Origin: CAYGDP01 sp964348665
GTDB taxonomy: Bacteria; Verrucomicrobiota; Verrucomicrobiia; Palsa-1439; CAYGDP01
Direction: 5' to 3'
Length of the DNA stretch: 64,000 bases
Assembly: GCA_964348665.1 (NCBI GenBank)
Contig: CAYGDP010000021.1
Coordinates: 1-64,000, forward strand
How positions within the stretch are numbered: the first letter of the stretch is position 1; each line of letters begins with the position of its first letter. Made by a program: the position numbers and the translations under genes. The notes under the pieces were generated by a model that saw only the letters and a program-made list of their open reading frames with translations, did no database searches and had not been told where the DNA came from. This document shows, one piece after another, positions 33,592-42,661 of the stretch.

Positions 33592-36084
33592 TCATGGGTT
33601 TCGAATTTTCTGAAATAAAGTACGCTCGGCCGCATTGAGTTGATCCGCGATAGGACGGGTCGAGTCATCGCGACTTTCCCGTCGCAAAATCCAACCGCTT
33701 GCCCTGGCTTCCAGCGCCCCTTGCAAGTCTTGATAGAAATCCGGCGCTACAGGCGCGTCTTCCGATGGTTTGATGTATGTCCGCTCAAAAATTACCGGTA
33801 CGCGCCGAGTTGCGGTTTGTACCCATTGATTCAGTTGCGTCCCAGCCCGCTTCGACAGCACATATGGGACAGGCGGGCCTTGCACCGCAATAAAATCAAG
33901 TTGAGCTACATCGACATAATCTCGCAAGTCGTCCGACTTCATTTCGCCTTGGTGGGTTGCTGTGAGCGGTCGGTTGGGGTCTATTTTTTTGACGACATCT
34001 CGCAGTTGGCGGAGCTCGGAGATCGGAACGAAATGTGCGTCACGCAAATTCCGGCTTGGCGCCAGATCGATGTACCCATTGCGCATGGGTCGAAGGGCCG
34101 CAGCGAGGGAGACAAGAGCTTCCCGATGAAATCCTGGCTCGCTGAACCAGGCGCACTGGATCGACGTGCCAATGATGATACCGCGTTTTCCCGCTTCAGT
34201 GTGGCACAGGAGTAATCGCTCCAATTCGGCGGATTTGACTGTTCCATCCTGATTGAATACGGCGCCGCGTATTGTGATTAAATTGCAGCCGAGCTCTTTG
34301 ATTTCATCCAGCTTTGCCCGGACAACATCCCCCGTAGCCTGAAGCGCGTTGTCGTACGAGATCCCCAACAGCGTGCGACGATGGCCGTTCAGATAAAAGC
34401 CGTCCCGGTACGCCATGAACTCCGCGCGGGACCGCGTATGTTCCAGCCATTTCGTTATAAATGGAGATTGAGGATACCTCTCGGCGGCGATTTCAAAAAA
34501 TCGGAGCCGGTCGGCAGTGACCAGCGGAAATTCCTCTAGAGGATCAGTGGCAAACACATCTTTCCAAGCGGATTCGGCCCGCTTGCTCTCTCCCGCATCC
34601 TCGTAAAGGACGGCCAGCGTCGCGCGAATTGTTTTGTTGTGCGGATGAAGACGGAGGGCAAGCTCAAACGATTGTATTTTTTTCTCCGTTTCGGTGAGTG
34701 AGTTGACCGGCGGCGCGAGCGGTCCTCGCGCCAGAAGCAGACAGATGGAAACGGCGGCAGCGACAATGATCCACTGACGGATCAATTTTCGATGCAGATT
34801 GGCTATCGTTTCGGTTTGAGTGTCGTCCCCAAGTGGTTTAAGACATTCCACAATGCCTCCTGCTGCTACCACGCCAAGAATGGGGAGCGATGGGAGGAGA
34901 TACCGCGGCCAATTCATTGCAAACGTGACCGACGTGATCCCGCAGATAACAAAGAGAATAGACAAGAAAGAAATCAAAGTTCCGCTTTCGTCTTCACTCG
35001 ATTGTACCCGGTCGCCGAGCTTGCGCGCCCAGAGAAGAATCCCGATGATGACGGCAATCAATTCCAAGGGAACCCGGATTTGTTGAAAGCACCAGCTCTG
35101 GTCAAAAAATAGGTGGCGAACAAAATAGGCGGCTTGCGTGCCCCAGTTTTCAAAAGCTTCCGGGGCGAAATATTGCCGTTGCAAGACTACCTCCGAAAGG
35201 CGAGTCGAAAACATCCGAAGCGGATTGTCGATTGGGTGTGGCCAAAATGTGGGGTTCAATGCGACCGCAAGGGTCCATGCTATCAGGATTGTTCCGATCC
35301 CCGAGAGCACAAAGCGCAGACGGGTTGCCATCGATGGATGTCGAATTGCATGGATGGCGCAAAGAATCCCCCAGAGGATTGCCGCCATTACTACGTTGAT
35401 TTTTGTCAAGAATCCAAGCGCCAATGCGATAGCTAGCAGAAATAACCACGGAATAGTCTTGGTCGTAGAAAAATCGGGTCGCGCGAGGTGACGCACGAGA
35501 TTTACTTGGATTGCCAGTGCTGCGGTGATCCAAAATAATGTTTGTGTGTCTGTCATCGCTTTGATGTTTGCGTCCTGGAAAAGGGGATGGATCCCCACAA
35601 AAAACGACGCCAGCAAAGCCGTTGGTCGTCCTAGGCTGTACGCCAGACAATACACTGCCACCAAGGTGAGTAATCCAAAGATAAAAGCGACCCGCCGCAA
35701 GATTCTCAAAGCTTCTTCCGTCGCGCGCACTGTCAGTTCCTCGCGAAATTCTGGATGGTAGAAGAGATCGTATCCGCGCTCCCGCCACCAATGCTGGTTT
35801 TCCAAGCTTGTTGCTACCAATCCTTTGCCCGACAACGCCGCTCCAAAGATCCATCGTGCCAGCGGGGGATGGTCATACGATTCCGGGTCTTGCCAGTCCC
35901 GATGCCGAAATTCATGCAATTGAAACGCGAGATGATAATGGTACGTCTTGAACACCCAGGCTGCCTCATCTTCATCGCGAAGCGGTCCCGGGGCATTTCG
36001 AAGAAAAAATAACGTCAGCGGTATCGTTACCAGCGCGAGGCAAACCAGATCAATCAATCTCTCTTGATAAAAATCCTTTGGCAT
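33592..36084 (-). CDS. GT39-type glycosyltransferase fused to a TIM-barrel glycosidase-like domain
   Basis: 830 residues from the Met at 36084 (MPKDFYQERLIDLV); the frame stays open to 36273, but the extra 63 residues have no signal or conserved pattern. Residues 1-450 are a GT-C membrane transferase with DEDEAAWVF in the first loop and YDHPPLARWIFG after it. A short TPR-like linker follows. From about residue 557 to the end is a soluble domain of about 274 residues opening with DGFYLNGHRRTLLGISYDN, the start typical of GH2- or GH5-like (beta/alpha)8 domains. IFERTY could carry a nucleophile-position Glu, but no N-E acid/base motif is evident, so it may be non-catalytic. The upstream paralog lacks this domain. 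Confidence 0.8.
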   Translation of the reverse strand: MPKDFYQERLIDLVCLALVTIPLTLFFLRNAPGPLRDEDEAAWVFKTYHYHLAFQLHEFRHRDWQDPESYDHPPLARWIFGAALSGKGLVATSLENQHWWRERGYDLFYHPEFREELTVRATEEALRILRRVAFIFGLLTLVAVYCLAYSLGRPTALLASFFVGIHPLFQDANIKAMTDTQTLFWITAALAIQVNLVRHLARPDFSTTKTIPWLFLLAIALALGFLTKINVVMAAILWGILCAIHAIRHPSMATRLRFVLSGIGTILIAWTLAVALNPTFWPHPIDNPLRMFSTRLSEVVLQRQYFAPEAFENWGTQAAYFVRHLFFDQSWCFQQIRVPLELIAVIIGILLWARKLGDRVQSSEDESGTLISFLSILFVICGITSVTFAMNWPRYLLPSLPILGVVAAGGIVECLKPLGDDTQTETIANLHRKLIRQWIIVAAAVSICLLLARGPLAPPVNSLTETEKKIQSFELALRLHPHNKTIRATLAVLYEDAGESKRAESAWKDVFATDPLEEFPLVTADRLRFFEIAAERYPQSPFITKWLEHTRSRAEFMAYRDGFYLNGHRRTLLGISYDNALQATGDVVRAKLDEIKELGCNLITIRGAVFNQDGTVKSAELERLLLCHTEAGKRGIIIGTSIQCAWFSEPGFHREALVSLAAALRPMRNGYIDLAPSRNLRDAHFVPISELRQLRDVVKKIDPNRPLTATHQGEMKSDDLRDYVDVAQLDFIAVQGPPVPYVLSKRAGTQLNQWVQTATRRVPVIFERTYIKPSEDAPVAPDFYQDLQGALEARASGWILRRESRDDSTRPIADQLNAAERTLFQKIRNP

Positions 36085-36531
36085 AGTTGTTAGAACATCC
36101 CCCCGATGTTTTCCCGCAAAAAACGATCGCGCCGCCCAACGGAGCAGAAGTTCGCAAAATGATTGCGTTCGACCGCAGGCTCTAAATCTTGGTTCACAGC
36201 CGCAAAGTATAAGGTCGTACCCAGTCAGGGTCAAGTTGCATGCTCTCAATCTAAATCCTAGCTTAGGGGGCAACTCTTGACACTTGGCATTTTTAGTGGT
36301 CGCCGCCGATCCCCAGAAGTTAGAACGGCCTTCTGGCCGCTATTCATGGAACGAATTACCGACTTAACAGACTTGTGTGGGGGAGAATCCATATTTTTGG
36401 GGTGCGCCCGCAGCGCGCAATCGGTGGTTGACACGTTTCCATTGGAGTGTCAAATTTGCCGCGTGGATATTACGAAAAAAACGCAGTCGAATATAGGGTT
36501 GGCTCCCGCGAGCTTGTAAGGAAAAATCATA
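36085..36531. other. Intergenic region before the amidohydrolase gene
   Basis: About 450 bp. The left part is the open 5' extension of the GT39 fusion gene. At 36326-36339 is a hairpin CGGCCTTCTGGCCG whose reverse complement matches the second hairpin of the nuoF element. A plus-strand frame at 36277-36519 runs through this hairpin and is probably not a gene. TTGACA at 36428-36433 has no good -10 partner. Confidence 0.5.
36326..36339. repeat. Hairpin fragment of the REP-like family
   Basis: CGGCC/GGCCG stem with a TTCT loop. The 15-base core GCGGCCAGAAGGCCG is identical (reverse complement) to the second hairpin of the element in nuoF at 52206-52262. Confidence 0.55.
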
Positions 36532-37659
36532 ATGCAATGGCTCCTGCAGACCCAAATGCGATTGGGAATGATTCTATTGGTGGCTTCAGCAGCAGTAGCG
36601 CAGGAGCCGAAGTGTTACATTGATGTGCATATCCATCTTCGTGGAACGACAACGAGCGGCATCTTGGGAGACACCGGCGGCCAGCCAAATCGCCAGGGCG
36701 GTTCCCCAGGAAAGACAAGGCAGACTCAACAGAAAAATTTGGAGGTGGCGGCGGGTAACTTGATTAAGAAAATGGATGCGTACGGAGTTCAGCAAGCGCT
36801 GGTCGTCGTGGTGCCAGGACCGGTTTCCAACGAACAGGAAGAGATGTCCCTTCGTCAAGCAGTACTGAAACACACAGATCGACTGAAGTTGATGGCTGGT
36901 GGCGCGACCCTTAGCCCTTTCCTCCAAGATATAAAACCCGAGAATGTCACCGCGGATCATCGCGCGCGTTTCCGCCAAATCGCCACGCAACTCCTGCGAG
37001 ACGGCGCTGTTGGATTTGGCGAGATGTTATCGTACCACCTTTCGATGGCGGATCATCATTCCTTTCAGTTCGCGCCGCCAGATCATCCTTTGTTTCTGCT
37101 ATTGGCTGATATCGCAGCCGAACACAATGTTGCCATAGATCTGCACATGGAGGCGATCGTGAATCGCCGGTCCATGCCCGAAAATCTTCAACGCGCGTCC
37201 AAGAAGAACCCAAAAACTCTTGAGCCGACCATCCCCGCGTTCGAGCGGTTGTTAGGACATAATCCGAAAGCAAGAATCGTCTGGCAACATATCGGATGGG
37301 ACAATACCGGTGATATGACACCTGAACTCCTTGACCGCCTGCTTGCATCCCATCCGAATCTTTACGTTGCCCTGCGCATTGAGAATCGCACCCAGCAAGT
37401 TGGGGCTGGGCCAAGGATGCCGAATCGTTTGGTGGATGAGAATGGCAAACTGAAGCCGGACTGGTTGGCATTGATCGGCAAGTTTGCTGACCGGGTGACG
37501 ATCGGGGCGGACGAGTTCTTTTTTCCTGTTGAATCGAAGGGATCGGATCGACCGAACCAATCTTTCGAAGCGACTTGGTCGTTGCTGGATCAGGTCACAC
37601 CGGAACTGGCTCAGAAAATTGGTCGCGACAATGCACGGCGGATCTATCGCCTGAAATGA
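36532..37659 (+). CDS. Secreted amidohydrolase (amidohydrolase_2 type)
   Basis: 375 residues with a signal peptide (about 1-23, ending AAVAQ). Metal-site segments of the amidohydrolase superfamily are present: DVHIHLRG (near 31-38), AIDLHMEA, WQHIGWD and TIGADEFFFP. The early loop (TTTSGILGDTGGQPNRQGG) is a Gly/Thr-rich insertion after the first motif. A GGAA site lies before the ATG. Decarboxylase-like and lactonase-like members share these motifs, so the reaction remains open. Confidence 0.82.
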   Translation: MQWLLQTQMRLGMILLVASAAVAQEPKCYIDVHIHLRGTTTSGILGDTGGQPNRQGGSPGKTRQTQQKNLEVAAGNLIKKMDAYGVQQALVVVVPGPVSNEQEEMSLRQAVLKHTDRLKLMAGGATLSPFLQDIKPENVTADHRARFRQIATQLLRDGAVGFGEMLSYHLSMADHHSFQFAPPDHPLFLLLADIAAEHNVAIDLHMEAIVNRRSMPENLQRASKKNPKTLEPTIPAFERLLGHNPKARIVWQHIGWDNTGDMTPELLDRLLASHPNLYVALRIENRTQQVGAGPRMPNRLVDENGKLKPDWLALIGKFADRVTIGADEFFFPVESKGSDRPNQSFEATWSLLDQVTPELAQKIGRDNARRIYRLK

Positions 37660-37783
37660 TCGGACCCTGTGCGGTAGCCAACAATCGAGTGCTGCGGCTG
37701 TCAGGACGGCGCCAAGTTCCATCAAGGTAAGTTTTAACCACTTGCCACGTTTCACATGACGATTTCACGCGAAAAGTTTGGAC

Positions 37784-37812
37784 TTGTTGACAAATTCTTC
37801 AATCGGTATAAC
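37784..37812 (+). promoter_or_regulatory. Candidate promoter upstream of the Tat oxidoreductase gene
   Basis: A good TATAAC (37807-37812) has TTGTTG (37784-37789) 17 bp upstream; a perfect TTGACA overlaps it at 37787-37792, but only 14 bp from the -10. It lies about 105 bp before the gene at 37917. The rest of 37660-37916 has nothing clear. Confidence 0.45.
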
Positions 37813-37916
37813 ACTTTCCGAGTGTTAGATACGGTCAACAGCAAGTTCGACTGGTGCCGGGAACGGTTTCTGGAACTTTTTTATCCTCACAGTTTCCTCT
37901 ACGAATCGGAGGGCCA

Positions 37917-39212
37917 ATGATGACGAACACACCAACAACGCGTCGTAGATTTCTGGAAAATTCGTCGGCAGCAGTGGTAGGTTCGCTCGCCACATTGGCG
38001 TTGCCGCAGGCTGGCCACGCCGCAGGCCGCGATCTGCTGAAGGTGGGACTGATTGGTTGTGGTGGCCGTGGCAGCGGCGCGGCGGTCAATGCGCTGAAGG
38101 CCGACGCAAATGTCAAGCTGTGGGCCATGGCCGACGCTTTTGACGACCGTTTGCAAGGCAGCCTGAAAAATCTTGAGAAGGCGGAAGAGCTGGCTGGAAA
38201 GTTGGACGTGCCGCCGGAGCGCCGGTTCGTTGGCTTCGAAGCATATCGCGAGGTGATTGCCTGTTGCGATATCGTGCTGCTGTGTACTCCGCCGCACTTC
38301 CGACCGATACACCTCGAGGCCGCTGTGAACGCTGGCAAGCATGTTTTCGCGGAGAAACCGTGTGCCGTGGATGCTCCCGGTGTGCGCCGAGTGCTTGCTT
38401 CTTGCGTTCTGGCAAAGCAGAAGGGCCTGTCCATCGTCTCGGGTCTTTGCCTGCGTTACGACAACGGGCATCGCGAAACGATCCGACGCATTCACAACGG
38501 TGCAGTGGGCAAAATCCACACGCTCCAGGCCAACGACTACCGCGGAGGCCTCTGGGTTAAGCCGCGCCAGCCCGGTTGGTCTGACATGACTTGGCAGATG
38601 CGAAACTGGTACTACTTCACTTGGCTGTCGGGTGATTTCAATGTCGAACAGCATGTCCACCTCCTCGATGTCTGCGCTTGGGCGATGAAGGATGAGTACC
38701 CCGTGAAGGCCATTGGCATGGGTGGCCGGGCGGTCCGCACCGCGCCGGAGTTTGGCCACATCTTCGACCACTTCTCAGTCACCTACGAGTGGGCGAATGG
38801 AGTCAAGCTATTCGCCAATTGCCGCCAGCAATCGGGCTGCAAGGACGACATCAGTGGACACGTCATCGGCAGCAAGGGACGTGCCCAACTCGCGGAACGC
38901 AAGCGCGGCAATGTTATCAAATCGGACTCAGGCGAATGGGTCTATAGCGGCCCAGAAAATCTCCTCTACCAGCAAGAGCACGACGAACTCTTCGCCGGCA
39001 TTCGCTCGGGCAAACCGATCAACAACGGTGAGTACATGGCCAAGAGCACTTTGCTGGCGATCATGGGTCGGATGGCTGCCTACACAGGAAAAGAAGTGAC
39101 ATGGGACATGGCTTTGAATTCGCAGGAAGACTTGTCGCCCCCCCGTTATGATTGGGATGTGGCGTTGCCCATGCCACCCGTCGCGACGCCGGGAATTACA
39201 AAGTTCATCTAA
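37917..39212 (+). CDS. Tat-exported Gfo/Idh/MocA family oxidoreductase
   Basis: 431 residues from the ATG at 37917, with GGAGG upstream. A twin-arginine signal (TTRRRFLENSSAAVVGSLA) ends near AGHAAG. The Rossmann motif is GLIGCGGRGSGAAV, and the catalytic-lysine motif reads FAEKPCAVDA. The substrate domain includes FNVEQHVHLLDVCAWAM. These Tat-exported members are abundant in Planctomycetes and Verrucomicrobia and are thought to act on sugars in the periplasm, taking the cofactor out bound to the protein. Substrate unknown. Confidence 0.88.
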   Translation: MMTNTPTTRRRFLENSSAAVVGSLATLALPQAGHAAGRDLLKVGLIGCGGRGSGAAVNALKADANVKLWAMADAFDDRLQGSLKNLEKAEELAGKLDVPPERRFVGFEAYREVIACCDIVLLCTPPHFRPIHLEAAVNAGKHVFAEKPCAVDAPGVRRVLASCVLAKQKGLSIVSGLCLRYDNGHRETIRRIHNGAVGKIHTLQANDYRGGLWVKPRQPGWSDMTWQMRNWYYFTWLSGDFNVEQHVHLLDVCAWAMKDEYPVKAIGMGGRAVRTAPEFGHIFDHFSVTYEWANGVKLFANCRQQSGCKDDISGHVIGSKGRAQLAERKRGNVIKSDSGEWVYSGPENLLYQQEHDELFAGIRSGKPINNGEYMAKSTLLAIMGRMAAYTGKEVTWDMALNSQEDLSPPRYDWDVALPMPPVATPGITKFI

Positions 39213-39318
39213 GGGCGATCCAGACTTAGTTTGGTTAATGCGACCTGATCGAGTTCGACGAACTGGGTTCGTGTGACGATCAAGTTATTACAGTTGCCTC
39301 GATAGATGAACTGGGTGG

Positions 39319-40287
39319 TTAGCCCAGCACCTCCGGATTCATCCGGACGTAATGAAACAAATACTGCTGCGCGTATCCAGCGAAGGGGCCGAAATAGCTT
39401 TTCCGAAACTCGTCCAGTCGCTTTCGTGTAACTTTCCTCTTGCCGCGAAAATATAATTGCCGTAAAGCGCGCTCGATCCAGACATCCATCGGAAAAGCTT
39501 CCTGTTTGCCGCAACCAAAAAGCAAAACGCAGTCGGCGATTTTTGGGCCGACACCGGGGAGTTGCAGAAGAGCTTGGTGAGCGTCGGCATATGGGAGCGT
39601 GTGGAGTGTTTCCAATTTCAATTGGCCGGATGAAATAATCTTTGCGGTTTCCCAGAGATATTCGGCGCGGAACCCGGCTTTGCACGCGCGCAGATGTTTT
39701 GAACTGCTTTCACCAACGGCAGCGGCAGAGGGGAAAGTGAAATTCAATTCAGGCATTGTAGGCCGCGCGACCCCGCACGGCGTATTTGGGATGAAGGGAA
39801 AAACGGATTCGTCGGCAGAGGGAAGGTGGCCTGCAATGATTGGCGTCCCGAGAGTTTTGCAAATTGCCGCGACGATCTGCTGGATGTGTCCGATTCGTTT
39901 CGTTGATGATAAGATGAACGACGCTAATGTCTCCCACGGATCTTGCCGCAGCAGACGCAGGCCAAAATATTTCCGCACGGCAGCCCGCAAGTGTGGGTCG
40001 TTAGGAAACGTTTTCACGATCTCTGACAGAGAGGCATCGAGCTGAAAGTAGCGGCGCAGCAGGGCTAGGTCGTCGGCGGGTGGGGACGTTTGGGTGTAAA
40101 AACAATTGTTCTCCTGCCAGACGCGGACGAGTTTATCGTCGAGGACACCGACCCAGCGGCCATCCGTGCCTGCCTTGAGCGATGTCGAAGGGTCGCGTGT
40201 CCAACGGAAGGCCTGGCCACAGCCAAGTGTGAGATCAAGGTTTAAGTCAATGTCACGACCTATTAAGAACGTGGAGCCTGTGGTCAT
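39319..40287 (-). CDS. 8-oxoguanine DNA glycosylase / AP lyase (OGG1 type)
   Basis: 322 residues of the HhH-GPD superfamily, OGG1 type. The helix-hairpin-helix reads LQLPGVGPKIADCVLLFG, with the Lys equivalent to the catalytic Lys of human OGG1, followed by AFPMDVWIERAL with the catalytic Asp. The N-terminal domain starts DLNLDLTLGCGQAFRW. Oddity: directly after AFRWTR comes DPSTSLKAGTDGRWVG, where DPSTSLKAG is encoded by a palindromic repeat (40173-40192), an apparent in-frame insertion. Repairs oxidised guanine. Confidence 0.9.
   Translation of the reverse strand: MTTGSTFLIGRDIDLNLDLTLGCGQAFRWTRDPSTSLKAGTDGRWVGVLDDKLVRVWQENNCFYTQTSPPADDLALLRRYFQLDASLSEIVKTFPNDPHLRAAVRKYFGLRLLRQDPWETLASFILSSTKRIGHIQQIVAAICKTLGTPIIAGHLPSADESVFPFIPNTPCGVARPTMPELNFTFPSAAAVGESSSKHLRACKAGFRAEYLWETAKIISSGQLKLETLHTLPYADAHQALLQLPGVGPKIADCVLLFGCGKQEAFPMDVWIERALRQLYFRGKRKVTRKRLDEFRKSYFGPFAGYAQQYLFHYVRMNPEVLG
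40173..40192. repeat. TTGAGCGATGTCGAA-type repeat inside the OGG-type gene
   Basis: CCTTGAGCGATGTCGAAGGG lies in frame. The word CTGAGCGAAGTCGAAGG is a common interspersed repeat in many bacterial genomes, and here it sits within coding sequence. Confidence 0.65.
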
Positions 40288-40322
40288 GAGGGAATCTGTA
40301 CCAGTAAAGCTCAGGGAGTTAA

Positions 40323-40401
40323 ATAGTTGAATAGTTGAATGCTTGAATGGTTTAATGGGGAATAATTATCATTTACCGATTTACCGATTCAACAATTCGA
40401 C
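40323..40401. repeat. GTTGAAT-type inverted repeat before tatD
   Basis: The left part holds AGTTGAATAGTTGAATGC; the right part GATTCAACAATTCGACGAC is its approximate inverse (14 of 16 central positions), around an AT-rich spacer. It ends about 8 bp before the TatD start. Confidence 0.55.
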
Positions 40402-40408
40402 GACTCAC

Positions 40409-41185
40409 ATGAACCTCGAACTCGTTGATACGCACGCGCATCTCGGTTATCCCGAGTTTGCCGAGGAACTTCCCGAGATCGTGAAACGCGCCGCTGACGC
40501 GGGCGTGACGCGGATCATCACCATCGGCGTGGATTTGGCGCGCAGCGAGCAGGCAATCGCGCTCGCGGAACGATTCGAGGGCGTCTATGCGGCGGTAGGC
40601 GTGCATCCGACGGAAGCAGAGCAGGCGCCCAGAGATGTCACGGACGCCCTTCGAAAGCTGGCTGCTCATCCGAAGGTGGTTGCCATTGGAGAGACTGGCT
40701 ATGACTTTCATCATGCGCCTGTTAATAAGGAAAGACAGAAGGAAGTCTTTCGACAACACCTTACTGTCGCTGCAGAACGGAATCTGGCTGTGATCATCCA
40801 TCAGCGCGACGCGTTCACGGAGGCTCTGACTGAGCTGAAATCGTTTTCGAAACCGTTGCGCGGGGTGTTTCACTGTTTCGGTGGTGCCATGCAGGAGGCA
40901 CAGGCGGTTGTGAATTTTGGATTTCATATTTCCTTTACCGGCATCCTGACGTTCAAGAACGCGGAGAACGTCCGCGCCGTGGCGCGGGCGATTCCATTGG
41001 AAAAAATCATGGTGGAGACCGATTGTCCATATCTGGCACCGCATCCGCATCGCGGCAAACGGTGCGAACCGGCCCACACCCGTTTGACAGCGGAGAAGCT
41101 GGCGGAAGCGAAAAGCGTGTTGCTCGAAGAAATCGCGCGAGTGACGACGGCGAATGCCGCGAGTCTGTTTGGTCTCGGTCGTTGA
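40409..41185 (+). CDS. TatD family metal-dependent hydrolase (DNase)
   Basis: 258 residues from the ATG at 40409, since the fold begins MNLELVDTHAHLGYPE; an ATG at 40343 lies in repeat sequence. TatD motifs: DTHAHL, AVGVHPTE, GETGYDFHHAP, IIHQRDA, GVFHCFGG, VETDCPYLAPHPHRGKR. The family comprises metal-dependent 3'-5' nucleases involved in DNA repair and turnover. Length and motif order are standard. Confidence 0.94.
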   Translation: MNLELVDTHAHLGYPEFAEELPEIVKRAADAGVTRIITIGVDLARSEQAIALAERFEGVYAAVGVHPTEAEQAPRDVTDALRKLAAHPKVVAIGETGYDFHHAPVNKERQKEVFRQHLTVAAERNLAVIIHQRDAFTEALTELKSFSKPLRGVFHCFGGAMQEAQAVVNFGFHISFTGILTFKNAENVRAVARAIPLEKIMVETDCPYLAPHPHRGKRCEPAHTRLTAEKLAEAKSVLLEEIARVTTANAASLFGLGR

Positions 41186-41302
41186 TTCGTTTAATGGTTA
41201 AAGCGTTAAATAGAAAACTAGCTTCATCGGTTTCCTGTCTCCCATCACCATGCACTATCCTTGCAAGTTCCGCCTTCCTCTGCCATATTGCGCCCGCTCA
41301 AA

Positions 41303-42661
41303 ATGAAACCGACCGATCTGCGCGGGATACTGCAATACGTACCGCATTTTCGAGACAAAGTGTTCGTGGTCGCCGTCAACGGCGAGATTGTTGCGCACGA
41401 GAACTTTGCAAACATACTGCTCGACGTGGCGGTGCTTCGCTCGCTGAATATCCGCGTGGTGCTTGTCCACGGCGCATCCCAACAAATCAACGAACTCGCC
41501 AAGAAAGGCGGCGTGACGGTCACCAACGCCGACGGCACCGGCGTGACCGACGCGGCGACGCTCAATCTGGCCATTACCGCGTCGAATCAGCTCACGCACG
41601 ATATTCTCGAAGGTCTCTCCGCCAACGATCTTCGCGCGGCGCACGCCAACGCGATCAAAGCCAGCCCACTGGGTATTCTGCACGGCATAGACTATCTACG
41701 AACAGGGCGCGTGGAGCGTGTTGACATCGAACTGCTGACAACGCTCATCAATACCGGCATCATCCCGGTTGTTCCACCGCTTGGATTCGACGACAACGGC
41801 AACACGTACCGCATTAACTCCGACGCCGTTGCGGTCGAGATCGCGGCATCGCTTCGGGCGGTAAAAATACTCTTTCTAACCAATCGTGACGGAATCGAGA
41901 TGAAGGGTGAAGTATTGCGGCAGATCGCGGCCAGCGAACTGGAATCGAATTTGCATGGTCATCGTGACTGGTTCAAGACGCCTTCATTTTCCAATGCCGA
42001 ACACGCCACACGCGCGTGCAAGCGTGGAGTTCAGCGGGTCCATATCATCAACGGCCGTGTCGAAGAGGGGTTGCTCGCAGAGGTCTTCTCCAACGAAGGT
42101 GTCGGCTCGCTTGTATATGCCAACGAGTATCAGTCCATTCGACGCGCAATGAAGAAGGACATTCGCGCCATTCTCTCGCTCACCCGCCAGTCGGTCGAAA
42201 GCGACGAATTGATCAAGCGCACGCGCGCGGCTCTCGAAAAACAACTCGGCGATTACTATATCTTTGAAACCGACCATAACGTTGTTGGCTGCATCGCGCT
42301 GCACCCGTATCCGGAAAACAATCGCGCGGAGCTGGCGTGCCTCAATGTCAGCGCGGTACACGAGAACCAAGGGATTGGGACGAAACTTTGCGCGTTTGCC
42401 GAACAACGCGCCCGCGAACAGGGATTTTCACTGTTATTTTGTCTCTCCACACAGGCGTTCACGTATTTCACCCAAAAACTCGGCTTCCGCGAGGGGGTAC
42501 CGGATGATCTGCCCCCAACGCGCCGCGATCGCTACGAACAGAGCGGGCGCAACTCAAAAGTTTTGATCAAATCCATTGCTTCGGAGAATGGAGCGGCGAT
42601 TCATCCCGCCGGAATCAGCGCTGCTTCTCGGCGAGAGCCAATCCCTGCGGAAACGAAATGA
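41303..42661 (+). CDS. argA: Amino-acid N-acetyltransferase (N-acetylglutamate synthase)
   Basis: Classical ArgA-type enzyme making N-acetylglutamate, the first step of arginine synthesis. 452 residues from MKPTDLRGILQYVPHFRDK at 41303. The N-terminal amino-acid-kinase-like domain (about 1-285) contains VVLVHGASQQIN, PLGILHGIDYLRTG and NTYRINSDAVAVEIA. The C-terminal GNAT domain contains AELACLNVSAVHENQGIGTK with the acetyl-CoA loop, and FTQKLGFREG. A tail of about 30 residues is extra. It overlaps the FIST gene by ATGA. Confidence 0.93.
   Translation: MKPTDLRGILQYVPHFRDKVFVVAVNGEIVAHENFANILLDVAVLRSLNIRVVLVHGASQQINELAKKGGVTVTNADGTGVTDAATLNLAITASNQLTHDILEGLSANDLRAAHANAIKASPLGILHGIDYLRTGRVERVDIELLTTLINTGIIPVVPPLGFDDNGNTYRINSDAVAVEIAASLRAVKILFLTNRDGIEMKGEVLRQIAASELESNLHGHRDWFKTPSFSNAEHATRACKRGVQRVHIINGRVEEGLLAEVFSNEGVGSLVYANEYQSIRRAMKKDIRAILSLTRQSVESDELIKRTRAALEKQLGDYYIFETDHNVVGCIALHPYPENNRAELACLNVSAVHENQGIGTKLCAFAEQRAREQGFSLLFCLSTQAFTYFTQKLGFREGVPDDLPPTRRDRYEQSGRNSKVLIKSIASENGAAIHPAGISAASRREPIPAETK

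Noticed and set aside
36277..36519. 80-codon plus-strand frame before the amidohydrolase gene
   Set aside because: It has no ribosome-binding site, runs through a repeat hairpin and shows no protein features.
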